In this document: piece after piece, positions 24,308 through 33,576 of the stretch
Layout: every line of letters begins with the position of its first letter
Position numbering within the stretch: the stretch's first letter is position 1
Assembly (NCBI RefSeq): GCF_052060015.1
Contig: NZ_JBPODZ010000002.1
Location: forward strand, 1-64,000
DNA: 64,000 bases
Direction: 5' to 3'
Source: Arhodomonas sp052060015
GTDB taxonomy: Bacteria > Pseudomonadota > Gammaproteobacteria > Nitrococcales > Nitrococcaceae
Made by a program: the position numbers and the translations under genes
Notes under the pieces: model-generated
Seen by the model: the letters and a program-made list of their open reading frames with translations, nothing else
Told to the model about the DNA's origin: nothing
The model's database searches: none

Positions 24308-24640
24308 TTAGACGTCGGGACGGCTATCCGGCGGGCGATAGGGAGGCTCGGCGAGGAACCGGGGCGCAGCCCGGGACTCGGGTGGTGAGGCGGGGCGCGA
24401 TGCCGTCGAGGCCTGCGGGCCCGGCATCGGCATGACGACGGCCGAACAGTGGGCACAGCTCTGCGGATGGGATACCCCGCACGCCGCGTCACCGACGACC
24501 TCCGGCGGAAGTGACGCTTCCCCGAGCGCAGACCAGTCGCTGCAGGGGGCATCCGCCGGCGGCATCCCATACGCCGCGCCGCTGGCGGCGATCGCCACGC
24601 CGATCAGCAGCAACACGCCGCGCAGCCAGGCAAAATGCAT
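24308..24640 (-). CDS. Small exported Cys/Pro-rich protein, DUF2946-like
   Basis: A 110-residue protein with a signal-like start (MHFAWLRGVLLLIGVAIAAS), then a Cys-containing stretch (CGVSHPQSCAHCSAVVMPMP) and a Pro/Arg-rich tail. The size, CxxC and Pro-rich end recall DUF2946 proteins found with metal-responsive genes, but the match is loose. The ATG at 24640 is preferred over an in-frame one at 24676 because it begins the signal peptide. It lies 37 bases upstream of the DUF411 gene. Function unknown. Confidence 0.55.
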   Translation of the reverse strand: MHFAWLRGVLLLIGVAIAASGAAYGMPPADAPCSDWSALGEASLPPEVVGDAACGVSHPQSCAHCSAVVMPMPGPQASTASRPASPPESRAAPRFLAEPPYRPPDSRPDV

Positions 24641-24734
24641 CAGGGACCCCCCGCAATGGTGCCGCCTCGGAGGCACCGGACCTCAGGGGAAAGGATAGCA
24701 CTGATGGCCACCACGCGACGCCATCAGCGTGCGC

Positions 24735-24941
24735 TCAATGCTCCTCGCGCCCGGAGGGGCACGGTGCCCCGCAAGGGGCGCAGGCGCTCTCGTCGAGCTG
24801 GGAATAGCTGGTCTCCACGCCGCCCTGACCGCTGTTGAGCGCGAAGGTGGCGGAGTTGACGTGGTCGAAGAGGATGGCGCCGAAAACGGCGAGGAGCACG
24901 ACGATCACCCGCCAGCGGCTGTAGTCCCTCACCGCCGCCAT
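24735..24941 (-). CDS. Small single-span protein with Cys-rich tail
   Basis: A 68-residue protein, not recognised. One transmembrane segment (about residues 11-28, WRVIVVLLAVFGAILFDHVN) is followed by a polar region and a Cys-rich end (SACAPCGAPCPSGREEH). The ATG lies 2 bases after the stop of the YeeE-type transporter, so the two are co-transcribed. A Cys-rich periplasmic tail next to a sulfur transporter and a rhodanese could take part in persulfide relay or metal binding; this is inference from context only. Confidence 0.6.
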   Translation of the reverse strand: MAAVRDYSRWRVIVVLLAVFGAILFDHVNSATFALNSGQGGVETSYSQLDESACAPCGAPCPSGREEH

Positions 24942-24943
24942 GA

Positions 24944-26176
24944 TCAGTTCTCCAGCCCGAAACGCGGTCGCAGGCGGATCCCGAGCAGGGAACCGGCGAA
25001 GGCGCAGGCGAACCAGATCCAACCATGGAGGCTCGCCGAGGCGATGCCGCTGAACATGGCGCCGATGTTGCAGCCGAAACCGAGGCGCGCCCCGTAGCCC
25101 ATCGCCAGGCCACCAATAACGGCGGAGGCAAGCGGGCCACGCGTAAGGGGCCTGCGGCTCGCCCGGTTGAAACGGCCGGCAAGGCCCGCCGCCAGCATGG
25201 CCCCAAGGAGTAGGCCGAAGTCCATCACCGAGACCACATTGACCAGCACGCTGTCCTTGAGCGCCAGCGCCGGGTAGTCCCAGGTCCAGAACTCCCACCG
25301 GGCCATGTCCACGCCCAGTGCCTGAAGGAACTTCGCGCCCCACAGGCCGAAGGCGAAGGTGATGCCCCAAGGGTAACCGGAGATCAGCAGGGTCGCGAGA
25401 TTGAGCACCGCCAGGGCCACCGCCCCCCAGAGCAAGGGCCAGCCCCCCTTGACCAGCGTGGTCAGCCAGCCGCCATCCGGGCGGCGCCACAGGGGCTGGT
25501 CGAGGCTGCCGTGGTGGCGGCGCTCCACCCGCGCGAACCACCATGCCAGTCCGGCCAGGGCGGCCAGCTGCAGCACCAAGGCCCCGCCGATACCGAGCCC
25601 CGCGATGAGGTTCACGGGATCGATGCCCGGCTGCTCCAGCCACCAGGGAAGGTGCATGGTGCCCACCACCGAGCCGGCGATGAACGCGATCAGGGTGATC
25701 ACCATGCGGATATTCCCCGCGCCCACGGTGAACAGTGTCCCGGAGCCACAGCCCCCGCCGAGCTGCATGCCGAAGCCGAACAGGAACGACCCCACCACCA
25801 GAGAGACTCCGACAGGGGCCAGGGTACCGCTGATGCCACCGACCCCCCACTGCTCGGCCATGCCGAGCACGGGGATGAACAGCACCGAGGCGATGGCGAG
25901 CAGCAGCATCTGCGCGCGCAACCCGGCACTACGGCGGTTGACCACCAGGTTGCGCCAGCCCGCGGTAAAGCCGAAGGCGGCGTGGTAGAGGGCCACGCCG
26001 AGGCCGGCGCCGATCAGCAGCAACCAGACCCGATCCAGCGGCGCCTCCAGCCACACCAAGGCGGCGAGCAGGGTCAACCCGGTGAGCGCCGTGCCGGTGA
26101 TGAAACCATCCACACGACGGGGCTCCTCCGCGGCGAGCGCCGCGGAGGCCGTGACCGTCGGGTTCACGCTCGCCAT
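24944..26176 (-). CDS. YeeE/YedE-family sulfur compound transporter
   Basis: A 410-residue polytopic membrane protein (about 10-12 helices) of the YeeE/YedE (TsuA-like) family, whose characterised member imports thiosulfate. Two symmetric half-motifs hold the key cysteines: FGMQLGGGCGSGTLFTVGAG and LGFGCNIGAMFSGIASASLH. The ATG at 26176 (MASVNPTVTA) follows the rhodanese stop by 1 base; the upstream open frame is antisense-derived. With the periplasmic rhodanese it probably forms a sulfur capture and import pair: thiosulfate or persulfide processed outside, sulfur equivalents imported. Confidence 0.87.
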   Translation of the reverse strand: MASVNPTVTASAALAAEEPRRVDGFITGTALTGLTLLAALVWLEAPLDRVWLLLIGAGLGVALYHAAFGFTAGWRNLVVNRRSAGLRAQMLLLAIASVLFIPVLGMAEQWGVGGISGTLAPVGVSLVVGSFLFGFGMQLGGGCGSGTLFTVGAGNIRMVITLIAFIAGSVVGTMHLPWWLEQPGIDPVNLIAGLGIGGALVLQLAALAGLAWWFARVERRHHGSLDQPLWRRPDGGWLTTLVKGGWPLLWGAVALAVLNLATLLISGYPWGITFAFGLWGAKFLQALGVDMARWEFWTWDYPALALKDSVLVNVVSVMDFGLLLGAMLAAGLAGRFNRASRRPLTRGPLASAVIGGLAMGYGARLGFGCNIGAMFSGIASASLHGWIWFACAFAGSLLGIRLRPRFGLEN

Positions 26177-26177
26177 A

Positions 26178-27137
26178 TCAGCCCCCGAAGAAGTCCAGGA
26201 TCTTGGCGAGCCCCTGCTTGGCCACCTGCACCGGGCGGTTCTCCGCCGCCGTCCACTCCACCATGGAGCCGTCGTAGAGGGCGACGTCATGGTGGCCACC
26301 GATCTCGGAGAGGGCGAACCAGGTGGTCGAGGCCCAGTGGCCCGTATTGCAGAAGCTCACCGGCCGACGGTCGCCGTCGAGCTCGACCCCGGAGAGCACC
26401 GGGTCCACGGCGGAGGCGTCGAAACGCCAGACCTCGCCGCCCGAGAGGAAGGCTTGGTGCTCGACGTTCACGGAATCCGGGATGGTGCCGGCAACCCGCG
26501 CTGCGGGGTGCTTCTCCTCACCCTCGAAGAAGGCCGCGGGGCGGGCATCGATGAGCTGCAGCCCGCGCGCCTCCGCGTTCTCGACGTCAGCGCTGGATAC
26601 GACCATCTCCTCGCGGAAGTCCGCCTCGAACTCCACCGGCTTCGGGGCGACTTCCCCGGTAGCCACCTCATGACCGGCCTCGACCCAACCATGGTAGCCG
26701 CCATTGAGGATGGTCACCCGGTCGTGGCCCAGGACCCGGAAGGTCCAGTAGACCCGGGCAGCACTGCCGAAGTCCGTCGGGCCAGTACCCGCGGGAACCA
26801 CCACGACGGTATCGTCGTTGTCGACACCGAGCCGACCCACCAGGGACTCCAGCTCGCCGACGGGGGGCAACATGCCCACAACGCCGTCGTCCTCTACCCG
26901 CCATGCGCGCTCGGTATAACCGGCATCCACGGAGCCCGGGATGTGCCCCTCGGTGAACGCCACCGCATCGCCCTCATCGATGGGGCTGCGCACGTCGAGG
27001 ACGGCGATATCCGCATCGCCGTGGCGTTCGGCGAGCCAGTCGCTGTCCACCAAGGGCGGCACCCCTCCGGCCATGGCCACCCCGGCGGGCAGGAGTAATG
27101 CGAACGTCAGAAACCTGCCGAAACGGCCTGTATTCAT
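26178..27137 (-). CDS. Periplasmic tandem-domain rhodanese (sulfurtransferase)
   Basis: A 319-residue exported sulfurtransferase: signal MNTGRFGRFLTFALLLPAGV cut near AMA, then two rhodanese domains. Domain 1 (about 28-160) lacks a catalytic Cys (VVVVPAGTGPTDFGSAARVY); domain 2 (about 175-300) has the active-site loop SFCNTGHWASTTWF. The CNTGHW loop differs from the CRxGx[R/T] loops of cytosolic thiosulfate and mercaptopyruvate sulfurtransferases, and is seen in secreted forms beside YeeE-type transporters. First gene of the rhodanese-YeeE-small protein operon; an inverted repeat lies upstream at 27195-27220. Confidence 0.88.
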   Translation of the reverse strand: MNTGRFGRFLTFALLLPAGVAMAGGVPPLVDSDWLAERHGDADIAVLDVRSPIDEGDAVAFTEGHIPGSVDAGYTERAWRVEDDGVVGMLPPVGELESLVGRLGVDNDDTVVVVPAGTGPTDFGSAARVYWTFRVLGHDRVTILNGGYHGWVEAGHEVATGEVAPKPVEFEADFREEMVVSSADVENAEARGLQLIDARPAAFFEGEEKHPAARVAGTIPDSVNVEHQAFLSGGEVWRFDASAVDPVLSGVELDGDRRPVSFCNTGHWASTTWFALSEIGGHHDVALYDGSMVEWTAAENRPVQVAKQGLAKILDFFGG

Positions 27138-27194
27138 GGGAACCTCCGGAATGAACGTGGATTATCCCAATGCTGATATGCCGAATCGGTTTAT

Positions 27195-27220
27195 ACAAGT
27201 TGCTATTAAGATGAACTTGT
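27195..27220. promoter_or_regulatory. Inverted repeat upstream of the rhodanese gene
   Basis: The perfect inverted repeat ACAAGTT-N12-AACTTGT sits in an AT-rich patch 58-83 bases upstream of the rhodanese ATG. On the minus strand it overlaps TATAAA, a plausible -10. It is probably an operator for a sulfur- or metal-responsive regulator, which is not encoded nearby. Confidence 0.45.
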
Positions 27221-27257
27221 TATTTCGGTATGCGCTGGTGAAGGAAGGGGTACGGCG

Positions 27258-27593
27258 TCAGAAGAACCCGAGCTGCAGGCGCGCCGCCTCAGACATGCGC
27301 TCCTGGCTCCAGGCGGGTTCCCAGGTGAGCTCCACCTCGGCGGCCACCACGCCGTCCACCTGCTCCACCGCCGCCTTGACCATGCCCGGCATCTGGCCGG
27401 CCACGGGACAGGCGGGCGTGGTCAACGTCATCAGGACGTCGACGAAACCGTCCTCGTCTGCGTGGATCTCGTAGATCAGCCCGAGCTGGTAGATGTCGAC
27501 GGGGATCTCCGGGTCGAACACGCACTTGAGCGCCTCCACGATGCCCTCGCAGAGCGCCTCCGGACCCTCGATGCGCGTCGCCGCTTCAGACAT
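27258..27593 (-). CDS. sufT: SufT-like Fe-S assembly protein (MIP18 family)
   Basis: A 111-residue protein of the MIP18/PaaD/DUF59 family, the SufT form usually found at the end of suf operons. Family motifs are VFDPEIPVDIYQLGLIYEI and MTLTTPACPVAGQMPGMVKA, with the conserved reactive Cys in PACPV. SufT helps mature Fe-S proteins under high demand for clusters. It is separated from sufU by 192 bp that hold a very strong hairpin; sufU-to-sufT transcription would have to read through it. Confidence 0.9.
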   Translation of the reverse strand: MSEAATRIEGPEALCEGIVEALKCVFDPEIPVDIYQLGLIYEIHADEDGFVDVLMTLTTPACPVAGQMPGMVKAAVEQVDGVVAAEVELTWEPAWSQERMSEAARLQLGFF

Positions 27594-27665
27594 TTCTCAA
27601 CTTCCCCGTTTCCGAGCAGGACCGGCGGTTGCGCATCCCGGGACGGGGTGCGGGCGCCGGGTACG

Positions 27666-27779
27666 GGCGCCGGGCGCGGGACCCGGTCCGCGGAGCGTCG
27701 GCGGCCAGGGATGGCCGCCGTCGAGCATACACGGATGTATTCACAGCGCCTCCGCGGACCGGGTCCCGCGCCCGGCGCC
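27666..27779. repeat. 30-bp perfect inverted repeat with nested hairpin in the suf operon
   Basis: Bases 27666-27695 and 27750-27779 are exact reverse complements (30 bp, nearly all G/C). The 54-nt loop holds a second perfect 9-bp stem (27699-27707 with 27712-27720, loop GGGA). The left flank contains a duplicated GGGCGCCGGG motif. It lies in the 192-bp sufU-sufT gap. It could limit sufT expression, stabilise upstream mRNA, or be a small dispersed repeat; no other copy was seen in this window. Confidence 0.8.
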
Positions 27780-27785
27780 AAAAGG

Positions 27786-28232
27786 TCACTCCGCCGTGAA
27801 TTCCCCTTCCTCACGGATGGCGGCGTCGAAGGTATGCCAGGCCAGCGTGGCGCACTTCACGCGCATGGGGAACTCGCGCACCCCCGCGAGCACGGCGACC
27901 TTGCCCATGTCCGGATCGGGCATGGCATCGTCCTCGGTGACCAGCTGCCGGAAGCGCTCGAACAGCGCCCGCGCCTCCTCCACGGTCTTGCCCTTCAGCG
28001 CCTCGGTCATGATGGATGCCGAGGCGGTGGAGATCGCGCAGCCATCGCCCTGGAACCCGACCTCCTCGATCACCCCCTCGTCGTTGACCTGCAGCTCCAG
28101 GTGCACCCGGTCGCCGCACAAGGGGTTGTAGCCGTCGGCCTCGTGGGAGTGGGGCTCCACGGCGTGGAAGTTCCGGGGATGCTTGTTGTGGTCGAGGATG
28201 ACCTCCTGGTAGAGATCGCGCAGCTCAGACAT
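27786..28232 (-). CDS. sufU: SufU Fe-S scaffold / sulfur-relay protein
   Basis: A 148-residue IscU-like protein of the SufU type. The conserved cysteines are C39 (NPLCGDR), C65 (GDGCAIS) and C127 (RVKCATL), with D41. The insertion between the second and third Cys (FRQLVTEDDAMPDPDMGKVA) is typical of SufU rather than IscU. In Gram-positive bacteria SufU is a zinc-dependent sulfur acceptor for SufS; the same role is likely here because no SufE is visible. Its ATG abuts the sufS stop. Confidence 0.92.
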   Translation of the reverse strand: MSELRDLYQEVILDHNKHPRNFHAVEPHSHEADGYNPLCGDRVHLELQVNDEGVIEEVGFQGDGCAISTASASIMTEALKGKTVEEARALFERFRQLVTEDDAMPDPDMGKVAVLAGVREFPMRVKCATLAWHTFDAAIREEGEFTAE

Positions 28233-29480
28233 TCAGCCAAAGAACTCCTTGACTCGGTACAGGGCGTTGACGAGGGCGTCCACGTCTTCCCGGGTATTGT
28301 ACAGCCCGAAGGACGCTCGCACCGTCGCCGGCACGCCGAAGCGGTCCATCACCGGCTGGGCGCAGTGATGGCCAGCACGAATGGCCACCCCCTCCTGATC
28401 GAGGATGGTGCCGATATCATGGGGATGGACGCCGTCGAGGACGAAGGAGATCACCCCGGCCTTCTCCCGGGCGTTGCCGATGATACGCAGCCCGTCGATC
28501 TCGCGTAGGCGCGCGGTGGCGTACTCCAGGAGCTCGCCCTCGTGGGCGCCGATGCGCTCCAGGCCGATAGCGCGCACGTAGTCCACCGCCACCCCCAGGC
28601 CGATGGCGCCGGCGATGTTCGGCGTACCCGCCTCGAAGCGCTGCGGCGGCGCGGCGAAGGCCGACTTCTCGAAGGTCACGTAGCGGATCATCTCGCCGCC
28701 GCCCTGGTAGGGGCGCATATGGCGAAGCAGCTCGTAGCGCCCCCACAGCGCGCCGATGCCCGACGGCCCGTAGAGCTTGTGGCCCGAAAAGCAGTAGAAA
28801 TCGCAGCCGATGGCCTGGACGTCGGCGCCACCGTGGGGCACCGCCTGGGCGCCGTCCACCAGGGTGGGCACGTCCGCGGCCTGCGCCGCCGCCACCATCT
28901 CCGCCACCGGGTTAATGGTGCCCAGCGCATTGGAGACGTGGACGACGCTGGCGAACTTGGTCCGCGGGCCGAGCCGGGCGCGGAAGTCCTCCAGGTCCAC
29001 CTCGCCGTCGTCGGTGACCGGCGATACCACGAGCTTCGCCCCGGTCTCCTCGCAGACGAGCTGCCAGGGCACGATGTTGGAGTGGTGCTCCATGCCGGTG
29101 ATGAGGATTTCATCCCCGGGCCCCAGCCGCGGGCGCACGAAGCTCCAGGCCACCAGATTGATCGCCTCGGTGGTGCCGCGCACGAAGACCACTTCCCGAG
29201 CGTCCGGCGCGTTGAGCAGTTCCGCGACCTTGCCCCGGGCCCGCTCATAGGCATCCGTGGAGCGCTGGGAGAGCTGGTAGACGCCACGGTGGATGTTGGC
29301 GTAGTACTCCCGATAGCAGCGGGCCTCCGCCTCAATCACGCACTCCGGCTTCTGGGCGCTGGCCGCGCTGTCCAGGAACGCCAGGGGGCGGTCGTTCATG
29401 GGCCGGGCGAGGATGGGGAAGTCGCCGCGGTGCTCGGCCACCGACCGGGTCGTGTCCTTGACCGGTTCCACGCTGCTCAT
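28233..29480 (-). CDS. sufS: Cysteine desulfurase SufS
   Basis: A 415-residue PLP-dependent group II cysteine desulfurase that takes sulfur from cysteine for Fe-S assembly. The PLP lysine is K235 (SGHKLYGPSG) and the persulfide cysteine is C373 (RAGHHCAQP). Other motifs include MEHHSNIVPW and FEAGTPNIA. The start is ATG 29480 (MSSVEPVKD). It overlaps the sufD stop by 4 bases and is followed directly by sufU, as expected for a coupled desulfurase/acceptor pair. Confidence 0.95.
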   Translation of the reverse strand: MSSVEPVKDTTRSVAEHRGDFPILARPMNDRPLAFLDSAASAQKPECVIEAEARCYREYYANIHRGVYQLSQRSTDAYERARGKVAELLNAPDAREVVFVRGTTEAINLVAWSFVRPRLGPGDEILITGMEHHSNIVPWQLVCEETGAKLVVSPVTDDGEVDLEDFRARLGPRTKFASVVHVSNALGTINPVAEMVAAAQAADVPTLVDGAQAVPHGGADVQAIGCDFYCFSGHKLYGPSGIGALWGRYELLRHMRPYQGGGEMIRYVTFEKSAFAAPPQRFEAGTPNIAGAIGLGVAVDYVRAIGLERIGAHEGELLEYATARLREIDGLRIIGNAREKAGVISFVLDGVHPHDIGTILDQEGVAIRAGHHCAQPVMDRFGVPATVRASFGLYNTREDVDALVNALYRVKEFFG

Positions 29481-30802
29481 ATCACGCTCCTCACGGTCTC
29501 GTCGCCGGGCAGGCGATCCAGCAGCCGGCCGCGGACGTGGTCCCGCACCCCAGTCAACCGCACCGGCTGGAGCATCTCGCTGGCGTAGGCGAGCACCAGC
29601 ATGGACTCGGCGTCCTTCGGCCCGATGCCGCGGGAGCGGAGATAGAACAGGGCCTCGTCGTCGAGCTCGCCCACCGTCGAGCCGTGGGCGCACTTGACGT
29701 CGTCGGCGTAGATCTCCAGGCGCGGATTGGAGTGGGCCAGCGCCAGCTTGTCCAGCAGGAGGTTGCGGTTCTGTTGCTGGGCATCGGTCTTCTGCGCCCC
29801 CTCGGCCACCTTGACCAGCCCGTCGAAGACCGTCTCCGAGCGCCCCTGTAGGACGCCCTTGAACAGCTGCCGGCTGCTGCCGTGCTCGCTGTTATGGTTC
29901 ATCCAGGTATGGAAGTCGCAGAACTGCCGGCCCTCAGTGAGATACAGGCCGTTGAGCGTGGCCTCGGCGCCGGGGCCATCGATGTCGGCGTAGACATCGG
30001 TACGCGCCAGCCGGCCGCCGGTGGAAAAGGCATGCATCGCCACCCGGGCGTCCCGCGCTAGGCGGAGGTTCATGGTGCCGACGTGGAGGGTGGCGTCACC
30101 GCACTCCTGCAACCGGTGGCAGCTCACCCCCGCCCCCTGCTCGGCCACCACCTCGGTGACCGGGGCCTCCAGGGCGTTGACGCCATCAGCGCCGATATAG
30201 CGCTCCACCAGGGAAAGCTCCGCGGTGGCCTCGGCGTGCACCAGCACCCGCGGATACACGGCCCGGCCGTCGGCCTCCGCCGTGGTAACGTGGACCACGA
30301 CGACGGGCTCCTCGATCACCGCCCCGCGGGCCACATGGATGAAGGCTCCGTCACGGAAGAACGCGGTGTTCAGCGCGGCGAAGGGGTGCACCTCGATGGG
30401 CGCCTGGGCGCCAAGCTGCTCACCCGGCCCCGTGGGCCGCTCCCCCTCGAACTCCGAGAGCGGGGCGACGGTCAGCCCCTGCGCCGGGCTGCCCACCACC
30501 GAGAGCGCCGCGTCGAAGACGCCGTCGACGAACACCAGCCGCGGGGCATCGCCGATGGCGGCGGACTCCCGGGCCAACGCCTCGTCCACCACGCCACCGC
30601 CTTCGGCCACGGGAAAACCCTGGCCGGTGAGCGGCGCCAGGGGCGTCTTGCGCCAGCTCTCTTCCTTCGGCCCGGGCAGCCCCCGGGCCTCGAAGGCCTC
30701 CATCGCGCGCCGGCGCAGCGATGCCAGCCATTGCGGCCCGCCGGGGCCGCCGGCCTCGAAGGCCTGGCGGTAGATGCTCTGGGTTTCGGCCACTGCCTCC
30801 AT
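29477..30802 (-). CDS. sufD: Fe-S assembly protein SufD
   Basis: A 441-residue partner of SufB in the SufBC2D scaffold. It has the helical N-terminal part (LPGPKEESWRKTPLAPL), the right-handed beta-helix core, and the C-terminal signature CAHGSTVGELDDEALFYLRS with GIGPKDAESMLVLAYASEML; the His in CAHGST is one of the residues proposed to help cluster formation at the SufB-SufD interface. It lies 10 bases after sufC and overlaps sufS by 4 bases. Confidence 0.94.
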   Translation of the reverse strand: MEAVAETQSIYRQAFEAGGPGGPQWLASLRRRAMEAFEARGLPGPKEESWRKTPLAPLTGQGFPVAEGGGVVDEALARESAAIGDAPRLVFVDGVFDAALSVVGSPAQGLTVAPLSEFEGERPTGPGEQLGAQAPIEVHPFAALNTAFFRDGAFIHVARGAVIEEPVVVVHVTTAEADGRAVYPRVLVHAEATAELSLVERYIGADGVNALEAPVTEVVAEQGAGVSCHRLQECGDATLHVGTMNLRLARDARVAMHAFSTGGRLARTDVYADIDGPGAEATLNGLYLTEGRQFCDFHTWMNHNSEHGSSRQLFKGVLQGRSETVFDGLVKVAEGAQKTDAQQQNRNLLLDKLALAHSNPRLEIYADDVKCAHGSTVGELDDEALFYLRSRGIGPKDAESMLVLAYASEMLQPVRLTGVRDHVRGRLLDRLPGDETVRSVI

Positions 30803-30812
30803 GGGGACCCCC

Positions 30813-31568
<756 letters not shown>

Positions 31569-31651
31569 TTCCGGCCTCCAGCGAATCTTGCGGGTCTCTG
31601 CGGCGCGCGCTCTGCCCGGGGCGCTGCCGCGGTTGTCCATAAACGCGGGCC

Positions 31652-33091
31652 TCAGCCCACGCTGTCCTCCAGGGTCACCTCAAGGAGCTTCTGCGCCTCC
31701 ACCGCGAACTCCATGGGCAGGGTGCGGAAGACATCCTTGCAGAAGCCATTGACGATCAGCGACACGGCGTCCTCGGTGTCGATGCCGCGCTGGTTGCAGT
31801 AGAACACCTGCTCCTCGCTGATCTTCGAGGTGGTGGCCTCGTGCTCCACCTGGGCGGTGGGGTTCTGCACATCGATATAGGGGAAGGTGTGCGCCCCGCA
31901 GGTGTCGCTCATCAGCATGGAGTCGCACTGGGAGTAGTTGCGCGCCCCCTCCGCCTTGGGCGTGATCCGCACCAGGCCGCGGTAGCTCTGCTGGCCATGG
32001 CCGGCGGAGATGCCCTTGGCGACGATGGTGCTGCGGGTGTTCTTCCCCATGTGGATCATCTTGGTGCCCGTGTCCGCCTGCTGGCGGTGGCGGGTCACGG
32101 CCACCGAGTAGAACTCGCCCACCGAATTGTCGCCCTTCAGCACGCAGCTCGGGTACTTCCAGGTGATCGAGGAGCCGGTCTCCACCTGGGTCCAGGAGAT
32201 CTTGGAGTTGTCCCCGGCGCACAGCCCGCGCTTGGTGACGAAGTTGTAGATCCCGCCGACGCCGTTCTCGTCGCCCGGATACCAGTTCTGGACCGTGGAG
32301 TACTTGATGTGGGCCTCGTCGAGGGCGACCAGCTCCACCACCGCGGCATGCAGCTGGTTCTCGTCACGCATGGGCGCAGTACAGCCCTCGAGATAGGACA
32401 CCGAGGCGCCCTCCTCGGCGACGATGAGGGTGCGCTCGAACTGCCCGGTGTGACCGGCATTCATGCGGAAGTAGGTGGACAGCTCCATGGGGCATTTCAC
32501 CCCCTTGGGGATGAACACGAAGGAGCCATCGGAGAACACCGCGGAATTGAGCGCCGCGAAGAAGTTATCCCCCTGGGGCACCACGGTACCGAGGTACTTC
32601 CGCACCAGCTCCGGGTGCTCGCGGATGGCCTCGGACATGGAGCAGAACACGATCCCCTGCTCGGCGAGCTTGTCCTTGTAGGTGGTGGCCACGGAGACCG
32701 AGTCGAAGACCGCGTCCACCGCCACGCCGGCGAGCATCTCGCGCTCGTGCATGGGGATGCCCAGCTTCTCGTAGGTCTCCAGCAGCTTCGGATCCACCTC
32801 GTCCAGGCTACCCGGCCGCTCCTTGGGGGCGGCGTAGTAGGAGATGGACTGGAAGTCGATGGGCGGGAAGTTGACCTTCGCCCAGTCCGGCTCCGGCATC
32901 TGCTGCCACTGCCGGAACGCCTCCAGGCGCCACTCGAGCATCCACTCCGGCTCCTCCTTCTTCGCGGAGATGAAGCGGATGATCTCCTCATTCAGGCCCG
33001 GCGGCGCGGACTCCTGCTCGATGTCGGTGATGAAGCCCGCCTCGTAGCCGCGGGAGGTCACTTCTTCCAGGGTCTTAGACGTCGCTGACAT
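31652..33091 (-). CDS. sufB: Fe-S assembly scaffold SufB
   Basis: A 479-residue scaffold protein on which clusters are built. Key regions include EGCTAPMRDENQLHAAVVEL (with the Cys important for sulfur transfer), YSTVQNWYPGDENGVGGIYN, KGISAGHGQQSYRGLV, and the C-terminal CDSMLMSDTCGAHTFPYIDV with FYCNQRGIDTEDAVSLIVNG. Start at ATG 33091 (MSATSKTLEE), overlapping the regulator gene by 17 bases, which couples regulator and scaffold. Confidence 0.95.
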   Translation of the reverse strand: MSATSKTLEEVTSRGYEAGFITDIEQESAPPGLNEEIIRFISAKKEEPEWMLEWRLEAFRQWQQMPEPDWAKVNFPPIDFQSISYYAAPKERPGSLDEVDPKLLETYEKLGIPMHEREMLAGVAVDAVFDSVSVATTYKDKLAEQGIVFCSMSEAIREHPELVRKYLGTVVPQGDNFFAALNSAVFSDGSFVFIPKGVKCPMELSTYFRMNAGHTGQFERTLIVAEEGASVSYLEGCTAPMRDENQLHAAVVELVALDEAHIKYSTVQNWYPGDENGVGGIYNFVTKRGLCAGDNSKISWTQVETGSSITWKYPSCVLKGDNSVGEFYSVAVTRHRQQADTGTKMIHMGKNTRSTIVAKGISAGHGQQSYRGLVRITPKAEGARNYSQCDSMLMSDTCGAHTFPYIDVQNPTAQVEHEATTSKISEEQVFYCNQRGIDTEDAVSLIVNGFCKDVFRTLPMEFAVEAQKLLEVTLEDSVG

Positions 33092-33557
33092 AGCGGACTC
33101 CGGAAAACTCCATGGGAAATTCTTCATGGCCGCCGTGCCCGTCGATCCCGGGCTCCGGCGCGCTCATCTCGGCCAGGGTGATGCGCGCGAGCGCCTCCTG
33201 CACCACCCGGTTGATCCGCCCCCAGTTGCCGCTGACGGTGCAGTAGCTGCTGTACTGGCAGGCCTCCACGCCCTCCTCCACGCACTCGGTCAGGGCGATG
33301 GGCCCCTCCAGCGCAGCGATGATCTCGGCCACCGTGATCTCGTCGGGGTCGCGGGCCAGCCCGTAGCCCCCCTTGGCGCCCCGATAGGAGACCAGGATCC
33401 CCGCACGGGCAAGGTGCTTGAGGATCTTGCTCACCATCGGCTGCGGCAGCCCACGACGCTCGGCGAGTGTCGACGCCGTCACGCGGGCGCCGGCGTCGCG
33501 GGCCAGCATCGAGAGGATGCCGATGCCGTAATCGGTTTCTCGGTTAATCCGTATCAT
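33075..33557 (-). CDS. Rrf2-family regulator of the SUF system
   Basis: A 160-residue Rrf2/IscR-type transcription factor. A winged helix (residues about 1-65: DYGIGILSMLARDAGARVTA, then PQPMVSKILKHLARAGILVS) is followed by the cluster-binding loop with C92, C100 and C106 (ECVEEGVEACQYSSYC). It is the type found at the head of suf operons in xanthomonads and other gammaproteobacteria, where it senses cluster status and represses suf. First gene of the operon, with a palindromic operator in its own promoter (33577-33593). Confidence 0.9.
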   Translation of the reverse strand: MIRINRETDYGIGILSMLARDAGARVTASTLAERRGLPQPMVSKILKHLARAGILVSYRGAKGGYGLARDPDEITVAEIIAALEGPIALTECVEEGVEACQYSSYCTVSGNWGRINRVVQEALARITLAEMSAPEPGIDGHGGHEEFPMEFSGVRYVSDV

Positions 33558-33576
33558 CGCAGTCCGGATTCTAACG

